Notes under the pieces: generated by a model
Database searches by the model: none
Told to the model about the DNA's origin: nothing
The model's input: the letters and a program-made list of their open reading frames with translations, nothing else
Shown: positions 25,108-30,371 of the stretch, piece after piece
Layout: the number at the start of each line of letters is the position of its first letter
How positions within the stretch are numbered: position 1 is the stretch's first letter
Program-made: the position numbers and the translations under genes
Origin: Porphyromonadaceae bacterium UBA4702
GTDB lineage: Bacteria > Bacteroidota > Bacteroidia > Bacteroidales > Muribaculaceae
DNA: 30,371 nt
Direction: 5' to 3'
Assembly: GCA_002404675.1 (NCBI GenBank)
Contig: DHKE01000037.1
Location: 1 to 30,371, forward strand

Positions 25108-26589
25108 ATGAACAGACTATTCTCAATACTCACCGTAATGCTCTGTGTTACAGTGGGTATAATCGCCCAAGATGAAATACCGGGCATGGCTGTGCAGCCA
25201 GCACTTCTGAAATGCCGCCCCGCTTCATTCCAGACGGCAGACAATTCAGCTGCCACGCTGCATTACAAATGCAGGCAACGCATGGAGTCAGACGACACCG
25301 AGCCGCTGGAAATCTCCGTCAAAACCACTCGCGGCGGCGAACTGGCAGAACTGCTGGGCGACAACATCAACAAGATTGACGCGCTACACGTAGAAGGTCC
25401 GATAAATGGTGCGGATTTCAACACGCTCTGGAGCAGCTCTTTCAACGGCAAGCTGAAGGTCATCGACCTGGGCAAGGCCTCCGTCGAAAACAACATTATC
25501 CCCGACCATGCGCTGTTTCATACTGATGAGCAAGTAGACTGGGAGACCCTCCAAATATCCACCATCTGGCTCGAGAAACTGGTGCTACCGGAGGGGATAA
25601 CCGAAATCGGCGAACTCGCATTCGCATACGCCACCACACTGACCGAAGTGAATTTCCCGTCATCACTGCGGACTATCGGGCCGGCGGCATTCACCGACTG
25701 CATCCGGCTGACCACGGACCAGCTGAAATTCGGGGACAACCTTGAGAAAATAGGCGACCAGACGTTCTACCAATGCCAAGGGCTTACAGGGAGCATCCAC
25801 TTGCCCGAATCGATGAAAGTCATTGATGACAGCGCATTCTACAGGGACAAAATCACCGACATCAATTTCCCGGCATCGCTTGAATACCTCGGGTGCATGG
25901 CATTTGCAGGCTCAAAGCTCAAAACGGCAATTCTCCCCGACAACTGCTATCTCTGCCCCGACGGAGGCCAGTTTTATAACAATTGGGATTTGACAGAAGT
26001 ACACCTGCCAGACAACCTGGAGTTTGTGCCGCGCCAGGTCGTCGGCGGCTGCCAGTCGCTGACAACTGTCAATGTGCCGCGCAGTGCGGCGGCAATCGGT
26101 GAATTTGCATACGACAACACCGGCATTGACCACATCGACCTGCCGCCGGCAGTAGAGACTATCGGACAAGACGCATTTCAAAGCTGCAACAAATTGAAGA
26201 CCATAGTCCTGCCGCCCTCCCTGAAGAAAATCGGGAACAACGTGTTCAACCTGTGCTACGGACTGGAGAGCATCTACTGCATGGCAGAAGAGCCGCCAGT
26301 ATGCACCAAGGGAATGTATGACGAGAGCAACCCGTTCACCTCACTCGACGCGGCAATGCCGGTATACATTCCGGTGGGAACACGCGAGAAATACCTTTCC
26401 ACACCGAGCTGGAACTACTTCTCCAACTACATAGAAACCAACGACTTCCCGTATGCCGGAATCGTCAATGTCACACTTGGCGAAACGCAGCAAGACGGCA
26501 CAACATACGACTTGTCCGGCAGAAAAGCCTATACGCTAGTCCCCGGCAACGTCTATATCCGCAACGGCAAGAAATTCATCCAGCGGTAA
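25108..26589 (+). CDS. BspA-like leucine-rich-repeat (LRR_5) surface protein
   Basis: This protein has 493 residues from the ATG at 25108, which begins the signal peptide MNRLFSILTVMLCVTVGIIAQ; an in-frame ATG 28 codons earlier lies upstream of the promoter and is rejected. Residues about 150-425 carry BspA/TpLRR-type repeats: LPEGITEIGELAFAYATTL, FPSSLRTIGPAAFTDCIRL, LPESMKVIDDSAFY, LPPAVETIGQDAFQSCNKL and others, with the I/LxxxAFxxCxxL pattern. Such repeats mediate adhesion to host matrix or other cells in oral and gut Bacteroidetes. The C-terminus (TYDLSGRKAY then NVYIRNGKKF) is a sorting-like tail. It is monocistronic, with a terminator at 26669, and divergent from the TPR-HTH regulator. 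Confidence 0.92.
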   Translation: MNRLFSILTVMLCVTVGIIAQDEIPGMAVQPALLKCRPASFQTADNSAATLHYKCRQRMESDDTEPLEISVKTTRGGELAELLGDNINKIDALHVEGPINGADFNTLWSSSFNGKLKVIDLGKASVENNIIPDHALFHTDEQVDWETLQISTIWLEKLVLPEGITEIGELAFAYATTLTEVNFPSSLRTIGPAAFTDCIRLTTDQLKFGDNLEKIGDQTFYQCQGLTGSIHLPESMKVIDDSAFYRDKITDINFPASLEYLGCMAFAGSKLKTAILPDNCYLCPDGGQFYNNWDLTEVHLPDNLEFVPRQVVGGCQSLTTVNVPRSAAAIGEFAYDNTGIDHIDLPPAVETIGQDAFQSCNKLKTIVLPPSLKKIGNNVFNLCYGLESIYCMAEEPPVCTKGMYDESNPFTSLDAAMPVYIPVGTREKYLSTPSWNYFSNYIETNDFPYAGIVNVTLGETQQDGTTYDLSGRKAYTLVPGNVYIRNGKKFIQR

Positions 26590-26595
26590 CCTACG

Positions 26596-26732
26596 AACGC
26601 GAGTTCAGGATAACAGCAGGTTCGTCAATGCGGCTTAGCAGCCGAGCGGTGAGGGGATTGCCAAACAAACAGGCGGCTTTTTCAAGTCGCCTGTATTATT
26701 TTTTGCCCCATTCCTTATCCCGAACTCGCGTT
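26596..26732. repeat. 18-bp inverted repeat flanking the terminator between convergent genes
   Basis: The segment at 26596-26613 (begins AACGCGAGTTC, ends GGATAA) recurs inverted at 26715-26732 with 17 of 18 bases matching. The repeats enclose about 100 bp containing the terminator hairpin. This could be the ends of a small interspersed repeat or a long-range stem. Confidence 0.55.
26669..26704. terminator. Terminator after the LRR gene, possibly bidirectional
   Basis: ACAGGCG and CGCCTGT pair over 7 bp around a 12-nt loop, followed on the plus strand by ATTATTTTTT. On the minus strand the hairpin is followed by TTGTTTGG, so it may also stop transcription from the convergent zinc-ribbon gene. 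Confidence 0.75.
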
Positions 26733-26783
26733 ACGAGGCTTGGGTATGCTGCTTCAAGGCGCGACTGTTCGAGGGCTTTTGCG

Positions 26784-27677
26784 TCAGTCGAGGGTGAGCG
26801 TCGAGGGTTTCTTGCTCTTGCCCCAATAGCCGGAATACGTATTGTAGCTGCGTGCGGGGCGGAGTACCATGTACGATGTTTCGTTCTTGTGTCCAAGCAT
26901 TAGATGCAGCGTTCCATCATCGGCGAAATATCCGTTCAAATCGAGATTGAGGCCGTTGTATTCATTGTGATACCGTCCTGTGAGGCGTCCTCCAGACATA
27001 ACCACAAATTCTACACTGTATGACCCGCCCCCAAGTATGCCGCTGCCTGACTTGTAGTCGTAGGCGATCCCTTTGCGCCCCAGTGATGACACATAATTTT
27101 CAAATGCCTGATCAGAGCCGTGCTTGATGTTAGGGAACGAGCTTGTGGCAAGTTCATCTCCTGCGGCTGCCGCTTCTTCGTCGGCGAGAGCTTCCACCTC
27201 AATGGCAGCAGACGCGGCCATTGAGTCTGCGACTTCAACGGCAGCGGTCGAGTCTGCTACGGCAGAATCGCACACGGTCACAGGGTCTTCGTATGTCGGG
27301 GTGTCAGATTTCATCACCCACCAGTAGAATAGCGAGGCTGCTGCGGCAAGGAAGATGATTACGCCGGCGGCTATGGCGATGACCCTGCCGGTGTTGTTTT
27401 TCTTCCGCATTGGCTGCGGAGGCATCTGGGGCTGCTGCGGCTGAGACTCTGGCAGCGGCGGCATTGCGGGGTGCATTGGCTGTCCTGCGGGCGGCGAGGG
27501 CGGTGTGGGCGGCACTGGTGCTGCTGGAGCCGGCGGCGTAGGCGGTGTGGGCATAGTTGGCGGCACGGAAGCCATGGGCTGCTGTGTGTCGATTGTGTTG
27601 TCAAGCGGTGTCCCGCATCCGTTGCAGAACCGCGCGTCGTCGGCATTTTGATTGCCGCAATTCGGACATTGTTTCAT
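26784..27677 (-). CDS. Zinc-ribbon, proline-rich, single-TM protein of unknown function
   Basis: This protein has 297 residues. The N-terminal zinc ribbon is CPNCGNQNADDARFCNGCG (Cys 4, 7, 18, 21). A Pro-rich linker (about 34-92) and a basic RKKN lead to a TM helix (about 97-120). An acidic Ala/Asp/Glu-rich stretch (about 125-180) precedes a C-terminal domain (about 210-297) of predicted beta strands (SYSVEFVVMSGGRLTGRY, LNLDLNGYFADDGTLHLMLG). The order suggests the zinc ribbon in the cytoplasm and the beta domain in the periplasm. Zinc-ribbon membrane proteins like this are common in Bacteroidetes and mostly uncharacterised. It lies 16 bp after nudC, at the end of the infB-folK-nudC run, but the content gives no direct link to translation or cofactor metabolism. 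Confidence 0.85.
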   Translation of the reverse strand: MKQCPNCGNQNADDARFCNGCGTPLDNTIDTQQPMASVPPTMPTPPTPPAPAAPVPPTPPSPPAGQPMHPAMPPLPESQPQQPQMPPQPMRKKNNTGRVIAIAAGVIIFLAAAASLFYWWVMKSDTPTYEDPVTVCDSAVADSTAAVEVADSMAASAAIEVEALADEEAAAAGDELATSSFPNIKHGSDQAFENYVSSLGRKGIAYDYKSGSGILGGGSYSVEFVVMSGGRLTGRYHNEYNGLNLDLNGYFADDGTLHLMLGHKNETSYMVLRPARSYNTYSGYWGKSKKPSTLTLD

Positions 27678-27693
27678 AACCGTGTTGTTTCTG

Positions 27694-28476
27694 TTATGGT
27701 TGTTTGAGGTTTGGGTCGAGGTTGCCGTTCACCCACGCATCTATCATAGTGCGTGCCAGGGAAGGCGGAGTAGCGAGCTCGGGCAAATCGTCGCGGCTGA
27801 AAAAACGCCCGGCACACAATTCGCCATCAGCATACGTCACTTCGCCGCTGTCGTATTCAGCGGTGAACCCTATCATCAGGTTGAATGGGAACGGCCATGA
27901 CTGGCTTCCGAAATACCTTATATTCCTGATTTCGAGCGATGTCTCCTCTTTGACTTCGCGAGCCACGCACTGCTCGAGCGACTCGCCGGTCTCCACGAAC
28001 CCGGCAACAAGGCCGAAGAATGGGCGTTTGAATGTCTTGGCGCGAACCAGCAGCGCCTCGTCACCTCGTGTAACAAGCACGAGTATGGCTGTGGCAAGCG
28101 ATGGGAAGACCTCTTCCCCGCAAGACATGCATTTCTTGCTTATCTCAGTGGCCCGCTTCATCCGCGCACCGCAGACGCTGCACCAACCGGTCCGGGTGTC
28201 CCAGTATGCAAGTTCCGCTCCTTTGGCGGCGATGTCGTATTCGCCGGCCGGGAGGTATGCGTGAGATTTGCGCAAGTCATGCCATTGCTGTCCCTCACGC
28301 AGTTCGGGAACCGGCATTACGAGCGCGAACATGGGCGGCGTTTCTGACAGCATGTATTCGGCAGACACGTCACCGCCGGGACAGCGATGCGGCAGCTGCC
28401 ACTGTCCGCCGCACCGCTCCAGGACAATCTGTCCGTGCGCGGTGACTACATACCTTGTACCGTCAGTCGTCTTCAT
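27694..28476 (-). CDS. nudC: NAD(+) diphosphatase, NudC-type Nudix hydrolase
   Basis: This 260-residue protein has the NudC layout. An N-terminal domain is followed by a zinc ribbon with Cys 99, 102, 116 and 119 (CSVCG and CMSCG), then the Nudix domain. The Nudix box starts at G159 (GFVETGESLEQCVAREVKEE), keeping the catalytic REVKEE Glu residues; the usual later Gly is Ser (EETSL). The NudC subfamily motif SQSWPFPFN (191-199; SQPWPFPxS in E. coli) marks specificity for NADH and NAD-capped RNA. It cleaves NAD(H) to NMN(H) and AMP and can remove NAD caps from RNA. It overlaps the 3' end of folK by 14 bp, so the two are translationally linked. Confidence 0.93.
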   Translation of the reverse strand: MKTTDGTRYVVTAHGQIVLERCGGQWQLPHRCPGGDVSAEYMLSETPPMFALVMPVPELREGQQWHDLRKSHAYLPAGEYDIAAKGAELAYWDTRTGWCSVCGARMKRATEISKKCMSCGEEVFPSLATAILVLVTRGDEALLVRAKTFKRPFFGLVAGFVETGESLEQCVAREVKEETSLEIRNIRYFGSQSWPFPFNLMIGFTAEYDSGEVTYADGELCAGRFFSRDDLPELATPPSLARTMIDAWVNGNLDPNLKQP

Positions 28477-28939
28477 TGGGCAAACGTGCTATCATCTCCC
28501 TTGCCGAAAGGCCTGTCACTGGATGCCGCCAGCCGCCGGCTATCTCGTTCATCGGCTCGAGAAAAAACCGCCGCTGCTCGAGTCGCGGGTGCGGCACTTT
28601 CAATTCAGGGGTATCTATGACCATGTCGTCAATAGCCACGATGTCGATGTCGAGGCGGCGGTCGGCGTATGTGCCGTCGGCGTTGCGGTGGCTTTCTGGC
28701 GAGAGGTTGTGTTCTATCTCCTGCAATGTGCGGAGTATCTCCGAAGGCGGCATCTCAGACTGCACCATCATGGCGATGTTGAGGAAGCGGTGCGGTGAGT
28801 CGTAGCCCCAGCTTTTCGACTCTACGGCGTGCGAGACCTCAAACGGGCCGAAGACGTTGCTTATAGCACGAACCGCACGGCTCAGGTTGAGCCGGCGGTC
28901 ACCAAGATTGCTTCCCAGATTCAATATAACGTATGCCAT
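28463..28939 (-). CDS. folK: 2-amino-4-hydroxy-6-hydroxymethyldihydropteridine pyrophosphokinase
   Basis: This 158-residue protein is the normal length for HPPK, which transfers pyrophosphate from ATP to 6-hydroxymethyl-dihydropterin in folate synthesis. Family marks are the start VILNLGSNLGDRRLNL, the loop ESKSWGYDSPHRFLNIAMMV (usual form xxxPWGxxxQPxFLN), the motif RRLDIDIVAID (RxLDLDLLxxD, with the two metal-binding Asp) and VPHPRLEQRRFFLEPMNEIAG. It lies 30 bp downstream of infB on the same strand and overlaps nudC by 14 bp, so these genes form one transcription unit. Cytoplasmic. Confidence 0.96.
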   Translation of the reverse strand: MAYVILNLGSNLGDRRLNLSRAVRAISNVFGPFEVSHAVESKSWGYDSPHRFLNIAMMVQSEMPPSEILRTLQEIEHNLSPESHRNADGTYADRRLDIDIVAIDDMVIDTPELKVPHPRLEQRRFFLEPMNEIAGGWRHPVTGLSAREMIARLPNEDD

Positions 28940-28969
28940 GAAGCTGAGTATATGCTATGCAAATGTGTA

Positions 28970-30371
28970 TCAGAGGGATTTCTTGACAGCGACTTCCTCG
29001 AAGCCCTCGATGAGGTCACCCTCGCGAATGTCGTTGTATCCCTGCACGGAGAGTCCGCACTCGTAGCCCGAGGTGACTTCCTTGGCATCGTCCTTGAAAC
29101 GCTTGAGCGAACCGAGTTCGCCGGTATAGATGACGATGCCGTCGCGGATTACGCGCACCTTGTTGGTGCGTTTGATCTTGCCTTCGCGCACCATAGCGCC
29201 GGCGATGGTGCCGACCTTAGAGATCTTGTATGTCTGGAGCACTTCGGCAGTACCAGTGATTTCCTCCTTGATTTCAGGCGCGAGCATGCCCTCCATTGCG
29301 TCCTTGACCTCCTCGATGGCCTTGTAGATGACGGAGTAGAGGCGTATCTCGACACCTTCCTTCTCGGCCTCCTTGCGGGCTGCTCCGGAGGGGCGCACCT
29401 GAAAGCCGATGATAATGGCATCTGAAGCAGCAGCGAGCGTAACATCGCTCTCCGAAATCGCGCCCACGCCCTTGTGCAGCACATTGACCTGCACTTCGGG
29501 GGTAGAGAGCTTGATGAGCGAGTCGGACAGAGCCTCTATAGAGCCGTCCACGTCGCCCTTGACAACGAGGTTGAGCTCGTGGAAATCGTCGAGGGCGCGG
29601 CGGCGGCCAAGCTCCTCGAGGCCGGGACGCTTCTTGGTGCGCAATCCCATCTCGCGCTGCAGCTGTTCACGCTTGCCGGCTATCTCACGTGCTTCCTGCT
29701 CGGTGTCGAGCACATTGAAGGTGTCGCCGGCGGTCGGTGCGCCGTTCAGGCCGAGTATCAGCACCGGCGTTGAGGGCCCTGCCTCCTTGACACGCTGGTT
29801 GCGCTCGTTGAACATGGCTTTGACCTTGCCGTAATGCGTGCCGGCGAGTATCACGTCACCCACTTTGAGCGTGCCGTTCTGCACCAGCACAGTAGCGACA
29901 TAACCGCGCCCCTTGTCGAGCGACGACTCGATTACAGAGCCTACGGCGTTGCGGTTGGGATTCGCCTTGAGGTCGAGCAGGTCAGACTCGAGCAGCACCT
30001 TCTCCATAAGTTCCTCGACGCCGATGCCCTTCTTGGCGGAAATGTCTTGCGACTGGTACTTGCCGCCCCAGTCCTCCACCAGATAGTTCATGCCGGCGAG
30101 TTCCTCCTTGATTTTGTCGGGGTTTGCAGTAGGCTTGTCTATCTTGTTGATAGCGAACACTATGGGAACACCTGCAGCGGAGGCATGGTTGATAGCCTCA
30201 ACGGTCTGCGGCATCACATTGTCGTCAGCAGCGACGATGATGATAGCGAGGTCTGTCACCTTGGCGCCACGGGCGCGCATGGCGGTAAACGCCTCGTGGC
30301 CAGGGGTGTCGAGGAATGTAATGTGCCGGCCAGAGGAGAGCTCCACGTTGTATGCGCCGATGTGCTGGGTG
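28970..30371 (-). CDS. infB: Translation initiation factor IF-2, C-terminal part (5' end outside window)
   Basis: About 467 residues are present, and the frame stays open to the right edge, so the gene continues beyond 30371. The visible part starts inside the G domain: [26 protein letters not shown] has the G3 motif DTPGH, then G4 NKID and G5-type SAKKG. The P-loop (G1) and the N-terminal extensions lie outside the window. Domain II (beta barrel), domain III and domain IV (C-terminal, which binds initiator fMet-tRNA) follow; [26 protein letters not shown] and the ending [13 protein letters not shown] are typical of IF-2. It guides initiator tRNA to the 30S subunit and promotes subunit joining. 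It heads the infB-folK-nudC run. Confidence 0.97.
   Translation of the reverse strand, partial: TQHIGAYNVELSSGRHITFLDTPGHEAFTAMRARGAKVTDLAIIIVAADDNVMPQTVEAINHASAAGVPIVFAINKIDKPTANPDKIKEELAGMNYLVEDWGGKYQSQDISAKKGIGVEELMEKVLLESDLLDLKANPNRNAVGSVIESSLDKGRGYVATVLVQNGTLKVGDVILAGTHYGKVKAMFNERNQRVKEAGPSTPVLILGLNGAPTAGDTFNVLDTEQEAREIAGKREQLQREMGLRTKKRPGLEELGRRRALDDFHELNLVVKGDVDGSIEALSDSLIKLSTPEVQVNVLHKGVGAISESDVTLAAASDAIIIGFQVRPSGAARKEAEKEGVEIRLYSVIYKAIEEVKDAMEGMLAPEIKEEITGTAEVLQTYKISKVGTIAGAMVREGKIKRTNKVRVIRDGIVIYTGELGSLKRFKDDAKEVTSGYECGLSVQGYNDIREGDLIEGFEEVAVKKSL

Overview
The window looks like chromosome from a gut-type member of the Bacteroidales, probably Muribaculaceae or a close relative (inference). 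The evidence is Bacteroidetes-type promoters (TTTG-like -33 box, 19-20 bp spacer, TAnnTTTG-like -7 box), no strong Shine-Dalgarno pattern, several secreted proteins with short C-terminal tails resembling the Por/type IX sorting domain, a BspA-like leucine-rich-repeat protein, and an infB-folK-nudC housekeeping block. I saw no tRNA, rRNA, CRISPR array or intact insertion sequence.

Layout. (1) 90-1618, minus strand: an ECF sigma factor and a WYL-domain transcriptional regulator. (2) 2110-12881, plus strand, divergent from the WYL gene: a tight seven-gene operon with gaps of 5-15 bp. In order it encodes a membrane-anchored protein with a VWA-like domain, a three-TM protein, a tubulin/FtsZ-like protein, a 1125-residue protein with a C-terminal actin/Hsp70-type ATPase fold (possibly SrfB-like), a second degenerate Hsp70-like protein fused to TPR/coiled-coil repeats, a TerD-family protein with an unusual insertion, and a single-TM protein. 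That last protein has a cytoplasmic tandem LFxPEDFDK peptide and a C-terminal CPL-7-like peptidoglycan-binding domain. (3) 12894-13889: a pair of inverted REP-like palindromes, a 58-residue membrane protein overlapping a lipoprotein gene by ATGA, then a strong terminator hairpin. (4) 13957-26589: a block of secreted or surface proteins. These are an M6-type metalloprotease with FN3 domains, a YD-like repeat protein in the same operon, a beta-rich 598-residue protein, a six-repeat carboxypeptidase-regulatory-like protein and a BspA-like LRR protein. A lipoprotein-type TPR-TM-LuxR-HTH regulator lies among them. (5) 26784-30371, minus strand: infB (5' end outside the window), folK, nudC and a zinc-ribbon membrane protein.

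The most interesting part is region 2. One operon carries a tubulin-like protein, two actin/Hsp70-fold proteins, a TerD protein, a VWA-like protein and a wall-binding membrane protein, with a WYL regulator transcribed divergently next to it. TerD and the membrane protein share a KKLFS-x-x-DFDK N-terminal peptide, which suggests both dock on one partner. My working model is a cytoplasmic nucleotide-dependent scaffold tethered through the inner membrane to peptidoglycan, perhaps for envelope stress or membrane remodelling. The model is inference; the domain content and the shared peptide are seen in the sequence.
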